From contig CAMMRL010000009.1 of the NCBI GenBank assembly GCA_946499275.1, forward strand, positions 1 to 62,213: 62,213 nt of DNA, read 5' to 3'. Of the stretch, positions 43,680 through 52,231 are shown piece after piece (the first letter of the stretch is position 1; each line of letters opens with the position of its first letter). The DNA is from an uncultured Clostridia bacterium (GTDB lineage: Bacteria; Bacillota; Clostridia; Oscillospirales; Acutalibacteraceae). The notes beneath the pieces were generated by a model. The model was given only the letters and a program-made list of their open reading frames with translations. It did not search any database and was not told the origin of the DNA. The position numbers and the translations under genes are program-made.

Positions 43680-44576
43680 ATGAATATGGAAATTGACTGC
43701 CATGCAAAAAATACTGCGTTGGAGCAGGGGACGAAAAGGGTTTTGGCCGTCCACGACCTGTCCGGTGTGGGGAAATGCTCGCTTACGGTGGCGCTGCCGA
43801 TTTTGTCCGCGGCAGGGCTGGAGTGCGCAGCACTGCCTACAGCGGTACTATCGACCCATACCGGCGGGTTCGGCAAAGTGGTCTGCCGCGACCTGACCGG
43901 TGATATGCTCCCGTTTGCCCGTCATTGGCTCAGGGAACAGGTGCGGTTTGATGCGTTGTATAGCGGATACCTGGCTTCGGCGGAGCAGATCCGCATTGTA
44001 CGGGAGGTTTTTCACCTGTTCCACGCAGGGAAAACGGATAAGCCGCTGGTGATGGTGGATCCGGTAATGGGGGATAACGGCCGGCTATACAGTCTTTATA
44101 CATTGGAAATGGCGGCGAAAATGACGGAACTCTGCTCTGCGGCGGATATCCTCGTTCCCAATCTGACCGAGGCAGCGATTTTACTTGGCAGGGAATACCG
44201 GCCGGCAGTCAGTCGCGAGGAAGCGGTGGAGATGATGAAAGCGCTCTCACAGCTTGGCCCGCGGCGGATAGTGCTGACCGGCGTGAGCTTTGGGGCCGGA
44301 CGCTTGGGGGCCGCCTGTTATGACGCCGATGTGGGATGGGCGGATTTTGCCATGGAGGAAACGGTCCCGGGGCATTTCCATGGCACGGGGGATGTGTTCG
44401 CGTCTGTTTTGCTGGCCGGGCTACTCCATGGGCGGAACCTGGAAACCGCTATGCAGATTGCTGTGGAGTTTACAGCGCACAGCATCCGCCGTACTGTGGA
44501 GACGGATGCCGACCCCCGTTTCGGCGTTTGTTTTGAACCCGGACTGTCCGGCCTTTTAGAAAGGATAAAAGGCTAG
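43680..44576 (+). CDS. pdxY: Pyridoxamine kinase (PdxY/PdxK-type)
   Basis: 298 residues. ATG 43680, or 43686 one codon pair later. 'RVLAVHDLSGVGKCSLTVALPILSAAGLECAALPTAVLSTHTGGF' is the characteristic opening of pyridoxal/pyridoxamine kinases, with the substrate-binding serine and histidine. 'PLVMVDPVMGDNGRLY' and 'ADILVPNLTEAAILLG' follow, and 'GHFHGTGDVFASVLLAGL' carries the catalytic aspartate of the ribokinase superfamily. It phosphorylates vitamin B6 vitamers to make the cofactor used by PLP enzymes such as SerC and TrpB elsewhere in this window. It is a single-gene unit. Confidence 0.9.
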   Translation: MNMEIDCHAKNTALEQGTKRVLAVHDLSGVGKCSLTVALPILSAAGLECAALPTAVLSTHTGGFGKVVCRDLTGDMLPFARHWLREQVRFDALYSGYLASAEQIRIVREVFHLFHAGKTDKPLVMVDPVMGDNGRLYSLYTLEMAAKMTELCSAADILVPNLTEAAILLGREYRPAVSREEAVEMMKALSQLGPRRIVLTGVSFGAGRLGAACYDADVGWADFAMEETVPGHFHGTGDVFASVLLAGLLHGRNLETAMQIAVEFTAHSIRRTVETDADPRFGVCFEPGLSGLLERIKG

Positions 44577-45041
44577 CTTTTTCCAAAACTCATCCGGCGA
44601 AAACCACTGGGAAGCGTAGGCCTGCTTCCCGGCAGGCAGGGCCGTGATACAAATCACCAAAGCCGTCGAAGGGGAAACAGTATGTTTCCGACTTTGTCGG
44701 CTTTCTGTACGTTTCAGGCCTTCCGCTGCATCGCAAAGAGACCCCTCCTAAACTTGGCTGAAACACAAGTATGTTTTTTCCTCCTTAAATATTTCATCCG
44801 AGGTACAAGGGGTGTTTCCGGCAACGCTTTTTGTCCATACTAATATACGGTATGGAGAATACAAAGGAAAATACGGTTAAAAAGAGCGGCGTTTGGCGTT
44901 GCTTTTCGACAGATCCATCGATTATTTTATTTTGGTTCCGGCGAATTCTGTTAAGATATCAAGTTCAGAAGAAAATGGGAAATTTCGTAAAATGTTCACA
45001 ATTTATATATTGATTTTTATAAAAGAGAGCGGTATTCTTTT
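44577..45041. other. Intergenic stretch with a long hairpin, otherwise empty
   Basis: AAAGCCG-T-CGAAG (44659-44671) pairs with CTTTG-T-CGGCTTT (44692-44704), and an inner stem GGAAACA/TGTTTCC closes the loop. It may end the pyridoxamine kinase transcript, though the T run is weak. The rest up to 45041 is A+T-rich. One 60-codon frame at 44831-45013 has no ribosome site or recognisable product and is not called. Confidence 0.45.
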
Positions 45042-45066
45042 AAGTAACTTAATAGTTAATCAACTT
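45042..45066 (+). promoter_or_regulatory. Dyad operator candidate for the MarR regulator
   Basis: AAGT-AAC-TTAA-TAG-TTAA-TCA-ACTT is symmetric in its conserved tetramers: AAGT N3 TTAA N3 TTAA N3 ACTT over 25 bp. It ends a few bases before the ribosome site of the marR gene, where a self-regulating MarR protein typically binds. Confidence 0.55.
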
Positions 45067-45086
45067 AAATGAAAGGAGAAGATGCG

Positions 45087-45746
45087 ATGGACTCGACGTT
45101 TGGGGCTTATCCGCCGCCATCCAATGGCCGTCGATTGTTTTCCGCGTTGAAAGAGTTGCGGCGTTTTTCCGTGGGCTTTCATCCTGCAAGGGAAATCCGT
45201 CTGAGTGAATTTATCATGCTGCATAGCGTATTATGCTGTCTGGCACGGCGGGATGAACGCAACTCCTCCGGCCAGGGTGGCGCGCTGCCGGCAGACCGGC
45301 CGGACAAAGGCGAGGTGCCTGGTATAATGATCAGCGAACTAAGTGCCTACACCCGCCAGACCCCTTCCGGCGTTTCGCAGACGATCCGTTCTTTAGAGGA
45401 AAAAGGGCTTGTAACAAGGGAAATATTGCCTGCCGACCGCCGCGTGGTTTATGTACGGCCTACCGAGGCGGGGCGGGCGCTGGCCCATCGTGCGGAGGAC
45501 GAGTTTTTTACCCTGCTTGATCGGCTGGCCGACGAGATGGGGGAAGAGGAGACCAATCAGCTCATTGCCCTGATCGGCCGCCTAATGTCGATCGTTGACC
45601 GCTGGAAGACGACGGAGGGGATGGCGGAACCGCTGGGAACTCCTGAACGCGGCATGGCCGATTGCCCGGCTGCCCGTCGTTCGTTTGGGGAAGGAAGCCA
45701 CCGTTCCCTCCATTCCCACATCGAAAGGATGGATGAAGACAGATGA
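45087..45746 (+). CDS. MarR-family transcriptional regulator
   Basis: 219 residues from ATG 45087, eight bases after AAGGAG. The winged helix lies at about 85-145: 'GIMISELSAYTRQTPSGVSQTIRSLEEKGLVTREILPADRRVVYVRPTEAGRAL'-type sequence with the wing 'LPADRRVVYV'. It is longer than the usual 140-160 residues because of a charged 35-residue C-terminal tail and an insert near residue 60. Its stop overlaps the start of the first exporter gene (ATGA), and a dyad lies just upstream. It most likely represses this exporter operon and releases it on binding a toxic compound. Confidence 0.9.
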   Translation: MDSTFGAYPPPSNGRRLFSALKELRRFSVGFHPAREIRLSEFIMLHSVLCCLARRDERNSSGQGGALPADRPDKGEVPGIMISELSAYTRQTPSGVSQTIRSLEEKGLVTREILPADRRVVYVRPTEAGRALAHRAEDEFFTLLDRLADEMGEEETNQLIALIGRLMSIVDRWKTTEGMAEPLGTPERGMADCPAARRSFGEGSHRSLHSHIERMDEDR

Positions 45747-47968
45747 GAAAGGTACTCACCTATTTGAAATCTTATGCGCTTTGGATTGTTGTATGCGTGG
45801 CCCTGCTGTTTGGCCAGGCAATGTGCGATTTGAGCTTGCCGAACCTAATGTCCGACATCGTAAATGTCGGCATCATGCAAAGCGGCATCCAGGACAGCGC
45901 GCCGAAGGCGATCAGCGAGGACGCCATGAAGCTGATGAAAACCTTCATGTCCGACGCCGACCGAAAGCGGACGGAAGAGCATTACACCTTTGTTGCCGCC
46001 GGGAATCCGGATTATACGAAGGATTACCCAGAATCGGCAAACAAAAACATCTACATCCTCAATGACGACGCCCCGGCGATGGGCGACGTGTTCGGCCGGG
46101 CGGCGATGACCTTTATGAATTTCATGAAGGAGTCGGCGGTGCAAAGCGGCCAGCAATCGGATGCGGTTTCTGACTCAGCGTCCATGACCGAAGGGTTGGA
46201 GAATATCGATTTCGCACCGCTGTACGCCATGCAGCCGCAGTTTGACCAGATGCCGCCCGAAGCGTTCGAAGCGGCGAGGGCAACTGCATCGGCGATGGAC
46301 GAATCCATGCTGGACCAGGTCGGCACCGTAATGGTTAGGCAGTTTTACACGGAACTAGGCGTGGATACCGGTGCTATGCGGAGCAGTTATATCTGGATCA
46401 CCGGCTTGAAAATGCTGGCGCTTACCCTGGCCGGCGCGCTGGCCACCATCCTGGTCGGGCTGCTCGCCGCCCGGATTGGTGCGGGCATCGCCCGTTCCCT
46501 GCGGCACGACGTGTTCGCCCGGGTGGAGAGCTTTGCCAACGCGGAATTCGACCGTTTTTCCACCGCTTCCTTGATTACCCGCACCACCAACGACGTAACC
46601 CAGGTGCAGCTCCTTTTGATTATGGGCATCCGGATGATCTGCTACGCCCCGATCATGGGGATCGGCGGTATTGTGATGGCGGTGGGCAAAAGCGTATCCA
46701 TGACCTGGATTATCGCATTGGGCGTGCTGGTGCTTATCGGGCTGGTTCTAGTTATTTTTTCTATTGCGATGCCGAAATTTAAGATGGTACAGAAGCTGGT
46801 GGATAAGCTGAACCTCGTCACCCGGGAAAACCTCAGCGGCATGATGGTTATCCGCGCTTTCGGCACCCAGAAGTTTGAGGAAGACCGGTTTGATAGGGCA
46901 AATGGGGATCTGACGAAGGTCAATCTGTTTGTCAACCGTGTGATGGTGTTTATGATGCCGGCGATGATGTTTATTATGAACACCATCAGCCTGGTGATCG
47001 TTTGGGTGGGCGCCCACCAGATCGAAGCGTCCGGTATGCAGGTGGGGGATATGATGGCCTTTATGCAGTATGCCATGCAAATCATCATGGCCTTCCTGAT
47101 GATCGCGATGATGTTTATCATGGTTCCCCGGGCTGCTGTTTCGGCCGACCGTATCGCTGAAGTGCTGGCGACCGAACCGAGCGTTAAGGACCCGGAACAC
47201 CCCCAATCCCTGGAGGGCAAAGCCAAAGGCCGGGTGGAGTTCCGCCATGTTTCCTTCCGCTACGGCAACGCGGAGGATGACGTGCTGCACGACATCACCT
47301 TTACCGCCCAGCCGGGGCAGACCACCGCGTTTATCGGGTCCACCGGTTCGGGTAAATCCACCCTGATTAATCTGATCCCCCGTTTTTACGACGTTACCGA
47401 GGGGGAAATTCGGATCGACGGCGTCAATGTCAAGGACCTCACCCAACATGAGCTGCACGAGCTGATCGGCTATGTCCCGCAGAAGGGCGTGCTCTTTTCC
47501 GGCGATATCGCCTCCAACCTACGGTACGGCAGGCCGGAGGCAACCGATGAGGAGCTAAATAAGGCTGCCGAAATCGCGCAGGCGGCCGACTTCATCGCCG
47601 CGACGGAGGGCGGGATGCACAATGAGATCGCTCAGGGTGGCGGCAATGTCTCCGGAGGGCAGAAGCAGCGGCTTTCCATTGCCCGGGCGCTGGTGAAAAA
47701 ATCCCCGATCTATATTTTTGACGACAGCTTCTCCGCCCTGGATTTTAAAACCGACGCCGCCCTGCGCCGCGCGCTCAAGGAAAATACCGGCGAATCTACC
47801 GTACTGCTGGTGGCGCAGCGGGTCAGCACCATCATGAACGCCGAGCAGATCGTCGTGCTGGACGAAGGCCGTATGGTGGGGATCGGCACCCATGAGGAGC
47901 TGCTCAAGACCTGCGACACATACCGCGAAATCGCGCAGTCCCAGTTGACAAAGGAGGAATTGGAATGA
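45743..47968 (+). CDS. Heterodimeric ABC multidrug-type exporter, subunit with degenerate ATP site
   Basis: 741 residues, longer than the typical 580. The extra 150 residues form an extracytoplasmic insertion between the first two membrane helices (about 45-215), rich in Met, Asp and Ala. The ATPase domain has Walker A 'GSTGSGKST', signature 'VSGGQKQR' and a Walker B 'IYIFDDSFSALD', in which the catalytic glutamate is replaced by aspartate. That pattern marks the degenerate-site subunit of exporters like TM287/288. Its partner follows with a 4-bp overlap. Confidence 0.92.
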   Translation: MRKVLTYLKSYALWIVVCVALLFGQAMCDLSLPNLMSDIVNVGIMQSGIQDSAPKAISEDAMKLMKTFMSDADRKRTEEHYTFVAAGNPDYTKDYPESANKNIYILNDDAPAMGDVFGRAAMTFMNFMKESAVQSGQQSDAVSDSASMTEGLENIDFAPLYAMQPQFDQMPPEAFEAARATASAMDESMLDQVGTVMVRQFYTELGVDTGAMRSSYIWITGLKMLALTLAGALATILVGLLAARIGAGIARSLRHDVFARVESFANAEFDRFSTASLITRTTNDVTQVQLLLIMGIRMICYAPIMGIGGIVMAVGKSVSMTWIIALGVLVLIGLVLVIFSIAMPKFKMVQKLVDKLNLVTRENLSGMMVIRAFGTQKFEEDRFDRANGDLTKVNLFVNRVMVFMMPAMMFIMNTISLVIVWVGAHQIEASGMQVGDMMAFMQYAMQIIMAFLMIAMMFIMVPRAAVSADRIAEVLATEPSVKDPEHPQSLEGKAKGRVEFRHVSFRYGNAEDDVLHDITFTAQPGQTTAFIGSTGSGKSTLINLIPRFYDVTEGEIRIDGVNVKDLTQHELHELIGYVPQKGVLFSGDIASNLRYGRPEATDEELNKAAEIAQAADFIAATEGGMHNEIAQGGGNVSGGQKQRLSIARALVKKSPIYIFDDSFSALDFKTDAALRRALKENTGESTVLLVAQRVSTIMNAEQIVVLDEGRMVGIGTHEELLKTCDTYREIAQSQLTKEELE

Positions 47969-49869
47969 GTGAGAAAACCTCCCGTCCGCCCCGCCGAGGT
48001 CCTATGGGCGGACACGGCCCCATGGGCGGCGGCGCGATGATGCCCGGCGCGAAGGCCAAGGACTTCAAGGGCTCCATGAAAAAGCTGCTGCGGTATATGG
48101 CGCAGTTCAAATTCCGCATCCTTCTGGTCATGCTGTTTGCCGTGGCGTCCACGGTGTTTATGATCGTCGGGCCGAAGATCCTCGGCAACGCCACCACCGA
48201 AATGGCGAACGGCATCATGGGCAAAGTGATGGGGACCGGCGAAGGAATCGATTTCAACGCGATCGCCCGCATCTTGATCGGCTTGGTCGCCCTGTATATC
48301 GCCAGCGCCGCCTTCTCCTACATCCAGGGCTGGCTGATGACCGGGGTGACCATGAAGGTCACCTACAACCTCCGTAACGACATTGCGAAAAAGATCAACC
48401 GCCTGCCGCTAAAATACTTCGACAGAACCAGCCACGGCGAAGTGCTTTCCCGCGTGACCAACGATATCGATACGCTGGCCCAGTCTTTGAACCAAAGTAT
48501 AACCCAAATTATCACTTCGGTGACCACCTTTATCGGCATCCTGGCCATGATGTTCTCAATTAGCTGGGAAATGACCCTGATCGCCCTATGTACCATCCCG
48601 GTTTCCCTGATCTTTATTATGGTGATCGTGCGGAATTCGCAGAAATACTTTAAGGCGCAGCAGGAATACCTCGGCCACGTCAACGGCCATGTGGAGGAAC
48701 TGTATGGCGGTCATGTGGTAATGAAAGCCTTCAACGGGGAAGAAGCTTCGGTGAAGGAGTTCGATAAATACAACGACACGCTATATAAATCGGCCTGGAA
48801 GTCTCAGTTCCTTTCGGGGCTGATGATGCCGGTGATGCAGTTTGTCGGCAACGTCGGGTATGTGGCGGTCTGTATTCTGGGCGGCTGGCTCGCCACACAG
48901 GGGAAGCTTGCGGTCGGCGATATCCAGGCGTTTATTCAGTACGTCCGCCAGTTTACCCAGCCGATCACCCAGATCGCGAATATTTCGAACATCCTCCAGT
49001 CCACCATCGCGGCGGCCGAGCGCGTGTTCGAATTCCTGGAAGAAGAGGAGGAAACCCCGGATCAGCCGCTGGTTCACATCCATGCGGATGATAATACGGG
49101 GGATACCGAATCGGACGTGCATATTGAAGGAAGCGTCCAGTTCGCCCATGTAAAATTCGGCTATAATCCGGATAAAATTATCGTCCACGATTTTTCCGCT
49201 TCCATCCAGCCGGGACAGAAGGTAGCGATCGTCGGTCCCACCGGCGCGGGTAAGACCACTATGGTCAAGCTCCTGATGCGGTTCTACGACGTGAACGAAG
49301 GCGCAATCCTGGTGGACGGATACGATATCCGCGACTTCACCCGGAACGAACTGCGCTCCCTGTTCGGCATGGTGCTGCAGGATACCTGGCTGTACAACGG
49401 CAGCATCAAGGACAACATCCGCTACGGACGGCTGGATGCGACCGACGAGGAAGTGATCGCCGCCGCCAAGGCTGCACAGGCGGATCACTTTATCCGCACC
49501 CTCCCGGACAGCTACAACATGGTGCTCAATGAGGAAGCAAGCAACGTTTCCCAGGGGCAGAAGCAGCTTTTGACCATCGCCCGCGCAATCCTGTCCGATC
49601 CGAAGATCCTGATCCTGGACGAGGCGACCAGCTCGGTGGACACCCGTACCGAGGTGCAGATTCAGAAGGCGATGGACAATCTGATGCAGGGGCGCACCAG
49701 CTTTATCATCGCGCACCGCCTGTCCACCATCCGCAATGCCGATATGATCCTCTGCATGAAGGACGGCGACATTGTGGAGCAGGGTACCCATGACGAGCTG
49801 ATGGCTAAAAACGGCTTTTATGCTAACCTTTACAACAGCCAGTTCGAACAGGCCGGGGAATCCGCCTGA
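47965..49869 (+). CDS. Heterodimeric ABC multidrug-type exporter, subunit with canonical ATP site
   Basis: 634 residues. After a Gly/Pro/Met-rich cytoplasmic N-terminus ('RGPMGGHGPMGGGAMMPGA') come six membrane helices and an ATPase domain with Walker A 'GPTGAGKTT', Walker B 'ILILDEATSSVD' (intact catalytic Glu) and a non-canonical signature 'VSQGQKQL'. In the dimer its signature faces the partner's degenerate Walker site, while its own glutamate works with the partner's normal signature. It likely extrudes drugs or amphiphiles. Confidence 0.92.
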   Translation: MSEKTSRPPRRGPMGGHGPMGGGAMMPGAKAKDFKGSMKKLLRYMAQFKFRILLVMLFAVASTVFMIVGPKILGNATTEMANGIMGKVMGTGEGIDFNAIARILIGLVALYIASAAFSYIQGWLMTGVTMKVTYNLRNDIAKKINRLPLKYFDRTSHGEVLSRVTNDIDTLAQSLNQSITQIITSVTTFIGILAMMFSISWEMTLIALCTIPVSLIFIMVIVRNSQKYFKAQQEYLGHVNGHVEELYGGHVVMKAFNGEEASVKEFDKYNDTLYKSAWKSQFLSGLMMPVMQFVGNVGYVAVCILGGWLATQGKLAVGDIQAFIQYVRQFTQPITQIANISNILQSTIAAAERVFEFLEEEEETPDQPLVHIHADDNTGDTESDVHIEGSVQFAHVKFGYNPDKIIVHDFSASIQPGQKVAIVGPTGAGKTTMVKLLMRFYDVNEGAILVDGYDIRDFTRNELRSLFGMVLQDTWLYNGSIKDNIRYGRLDATDEEVIAAAKAAQADHFIRTLPDSYNMVLNEEASNVSQGQKQLLTIARAILSDPKILILDEATSSVDTRTEVQIQKAMDNLMQGRTSFIIAHRLSTIRNADMILCMKDGDIVEQGTHDELMAKNGFYANLYNSQFEQAGESA

Positions 49870-49887
49870 TCGGCAGCGGGGTTACCG

Positions 49888-49921
49888 AGCGCGGTCCTCC
49901 GAGGGAGGGCCGCGCTTTTTA
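49888..49921 (+). terminator. Intrinsic terminator of the MarR-exporter operon
   Basis: AGCGCGGTCCTCC (49888-49900) pairs with GGAGGGCCGCGCT (49904-49916), with one G-T pair and a 3-base loop. TTTTT follows immediately. It starts 19 bp after the exporter stop codon. Confidence 0.9.
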
Positions 49922-50252
49922 AGGGGGCCAAAAAAGAAACGGGAACGGAAATGGTGAAGTAAGAAAGAGACGTTATATCGGAACTGTGCAGCATCGAAAC
50001 GAAGCTGTGTCGCACTGAGTGATGGGGCCGGCCATAAAGAGACATAAATGCAAGGACAGATTGCAGGCTGGCTTAGGCTGGAAAAGGTTTTCGGACGGTC
50101 AGAATACCAAGGAAGAGATCGAGTCTCTTAGAGGTTGCCTGATAAAGCGGGAAACCGGTCTCCCTCATTTGTCTTCGTATACGGCTTCGTGAAGACGCTT
50201 TTTGAGCCCAAAATAACGCTTGAAAGTACCAAAACGGTTGTTTTCAAAAAGT
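49922..50252. other. Intergenic leader with no recognised feature
   Basis: I see no gene, tRNA or known riboswitch here. In particular, I could not match the c-di-AMP (ydaO) riboswitch that controls some potassium transporters. A weak GTCTTC/GAAGAC inverted pair around 50178-50197 is the only local structure seen. Confidence 0.4.
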
Positions 50253-50297
50253 TTGCATTTCCAGAGCTTGACCGGAAATGCAAGCGTCTAGTATACT
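50253..50297 (+). promoter_or_regulatory. Promoter with a 10-bp dyad enclosing the -35 box
   Basis: TTGACC (50268-50273) and TATACT (50292-50297) are 18 bases apart. The -35 box sits in the loop of a perfect inverted repeat, TTGCATTTCC (50253-50262) and GGAAATGCAA (50274-50283). The -10 box lies in the palindrome TAGTATACTA. The arrangement suggests that a dimeric regulator controls the antiporter gene. Confidence 0.65.
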
Positions 50298-50382
50298 AAG
50301 TATACAAATATACATATTTATATAGGGGCTTTATATAAAGGCTGGAGGATCCCAGTCGCGTTATTCCGTAGGGGGAATACCA

Positions 50383-51801
50383 ATGACCACCATGTTGATC
50401 ATGGGAGCGGCCATCGTTCTGCTCTGTATCGCCTCCAGCAAGCTGCTTTACCGCTTTGGCGTACCTACGCTGCTGGTTTTTCTGCTGCTGGGCATGCTTT
50501 TCGGTTCGGACGGTCCGGGCGGGATTGCATTTGAAAATTATGAACTGGCACAGCAGATCTGCTCGATCGGCCTAATATTTATTATGTTTTACGGCGGCTT
50601 CGGGACCAATTGGAAGGCGGCGCGCCCGGTCGCGGCGCCGGCTATTTTGATGTCTACCGTAGGGGTAGTTTTGACCGCGGCGCTGACCGGGTTTTTCTGT
50701 GTGTTTATTCTGAAAACAACCGTGCTTGAGGGGCTTCTGACCGGCGCGGTTCTGGCGTCTACGGACGCAGCGTCGGTGTTTGCCGTTCTGCGTTCCCGTA
50801 AGCTGAATCTAAAGGGTGGCCTGGCATCGCTGCTGGAAGTGGAAAGCGGGAGCAACGACCCGATCGCCTACATGCTTACGATCGTCCTTCTTTCCTTGAT
50901 GGAGGGAGAAGGCGGGTTTGTCTCCATGGCAATCACGCTGGTCCGGCAGATTGGCTTCGGCCTGCTGTTCGGGACGGTGCTGGCACTGAGTGCGGCGTTT
51001 GTACTGCGACGGATCAATCTGGAAATCGACGGCCTTTATTCGATTTTTACCATGGCGGTTGCCGTGATGGGCTATGCCCTGTGCGAGTGGACGGGCGGCA
51101 ACGGTTATCTTTCGGTGTATATCATTGGTATTGTACTCGGAAACAGCCGCATTCTCCATAAGCGGAGCCTGGTCCACTTTTTCGATGGGATATCCTGGCT
51201 GATGCAGATCATGCTCTTTTTTACGCTGGGTCTTCTGTCGTTCCCGTCGCATTTTCACAATGTGGCCCCGCCGGGGATTGCGATTGCCCTATTTATGACG
51301 GTGATCGCCCGTCCGGCTGCTACGTTTGCGATTTTAAGCTGGTTCCGGATCCCCGTCCGGCAGCAGCTGTTGGTGTCTTGGGTGGGGCTGCGAGGCGCCG
51401 CCTCCATTGTGTTCGCCATTTACGCCGTAACGGCGGGAGGGCTGCTGGAAAATGACATTTTCCACATCGTATTCATGGTGGCGCTATTTTCGGTAGCTGT
51501 CCAGGGATCCTTGATCCCGCTGGTGGCGAAAAAGCTGGATTTGGTGGAAGCGGAGGAATCCGTACTCAAAACCTTTACCGACTATGAAGATGAATCAATG
51601 AGCCAATTAATGGAATTAACGGCGGACGACCGTCAGGAATGGGTCGGCAAATCCATAATGGAGGCGGGCATCCCGGAAGAAATCCTAGTGATCATGATCC
51701 GGAGAGGGGATGAGGTGATCGTTCCAAAGGGATCCACCGTAATTGAAAAGGGAGACGTTTTGGTACTGAGTGCCCAAAATTTTGATTTCCTGGCCCGGTA
51801 A
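50383..51801 (+). CDS. Potassium/proton-type antiporter with RCK_C domain (CPA1 family)
   Basis: 472 residues, ATG after AGGGGGAA. Around twelve membrane helices. Landmarks: 'FGVPTLLVFLLLGMLFGSDGPGG', the ion-site region 'AVLASTDAASVFAVLRSRKL' with its acidic residue, 'EVESGSNDPIAYMLTIV' (the ND motif) and 'WVGLRGAASIVFAIYAV'. From about residue 390 a soluble RCK_C/TrkA-C domain follows ('VGKSIMEAGIPEEILVIMIRRGDEVIVPKGSTVIEKGDVL'), the K+/H+ antiporter CvrA/NhaP2 layout. It exchanges K+ (or Na+) for protons and is probably gated by a nucleotide bound to the RCK_C domain. Confidence 0.9.
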   Translation: MTTMLIMGAAIVLLCIASSKLLYRFGVPTLLVFLLLGMLFGSDGPGGIAFENYELAQQICSIGLIFIMFYGGFGTNWKAARPVAAPAILMSTVGVVLTAALTGFFCVFILKTTVLEGLLTGAVLASTDAASVFAVLRSRKLNLKGGLASLLEVESGSNDPIAYMLTIVLLSLMEGEGGFVSMAITLVRQIGFGLLFGTVLALSAAFVLRRINLEIDGLYSIFTMAVAVMGYALCEWTGGNGYLSVYIIGIVLGNSRILHKRSLVHFFDGISWLMQIMLFFTLGLLSFPSHFHNVAPPGIAIALFMTVIARPAATFAILSWFRIPVRQQLLVSWVGLRGAASIVFAIYAVTAGGLLENDIFHIVFMVALFSVAVQGSLIPLVAKKLDLVEAEESVLKTFTDYEDESMSQLMELTADDRQEWVGKSIMEAGIPEEILVIMIRRGDEVIVPKGSTVIEKGDVLVLSAQNFDFLAR

Positions 51802-51829
51802 CGATTATCCTTGGCCACTGTATATATGG

Positions 51830-51870
51830 ATAAAAGGCCTTAGAGACATTATTTCTTCGAGGTCTTTTAT
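51830..51870 (+). terminator. Terminator-like hairpin after the antiporter
   Basis: ATAAAAGGCCT (51830-51840) pairs with AGGTCTTTTAT (51860-51870), with one G-T pair. The loop is 19 bases and no clear run of T follows, so it is a weak terminator. Confidence 0.5.
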
Positions 51871-52139
51871 CGGAGAGGAAATGTAAAAATGAGAAGGAAT
51901 TTTTATACCGGCATAATATTGCGTGAGATGGGTGGAATACTATAGACCATTCCTTGGAACGGATAAAACAGTGAAAAATGAAAATCGTTAAATTAATAAC
52001 GATTTTCGATAAAAAAGAAAAACTTTCTCATATGGAAATTATTTTATAGAATTTTTATTAATTTATAGCAATATTTTAATAGAAGCGTGAAAAATTCATG
52101 GGAATTCCATTGCGTTGATAAAGATTACAAAAATGAAAC
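51871..52139. other. A+T-rich intergenic region with an 11-bp inverted repeat
   Basis: This spacer is very A+T-rich and holds no gene. GAAAATCGTTA (51980-51990) and TAACGATTTTC (51997-52007) form a perfect inverted repeat around a 6-base spacer. It may be an operator or a hairpin, followed by more A-rich sequence. Confidence 0.4.
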
Positions 52140-52217
52140 TTGCTTTTTGTTAAATGAGATAGTATAATGCATCTCGTACCTGAGGGATAGGGACCCTATC
52201 CGGAACGCTTGCTCAGG
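52140..52217 (+). promoter_or_regulatory. Promoter and structured 5' leader of the sugar transferase gene
   Basis: TTGCTT (52140-52145) and TATAAT (52163-52168) are 17 bases apart. Downstream, GGATAGGG-A-CCCTATCC (52185-52201) is a perfect hairpin. Outside it, CCTGAG (52179-52184) pairs with CTCAGG (52212-52217), whose 3' end touches the ribosome site. Translation could be modulated by this fold; no known riboswitch is recognised. Confidence 0.6.
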
Positions 52218-52231
52218 AGAGGAGAGACTTT

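Noticed and set aside
44831-45013. A 60-codon plus-strand frame in the gap before the MarR operon
   Set aside because: No ribosome site, no recognisable product and an A+T-rich non-coding context.
49922-50382. A c-di-AMP (ydaO-type) riboswitch upstream of the cation antiporter
   Set aside because: The conserved core segments of that class could not be found; the region is better explained by a dyad-controlled promoter.
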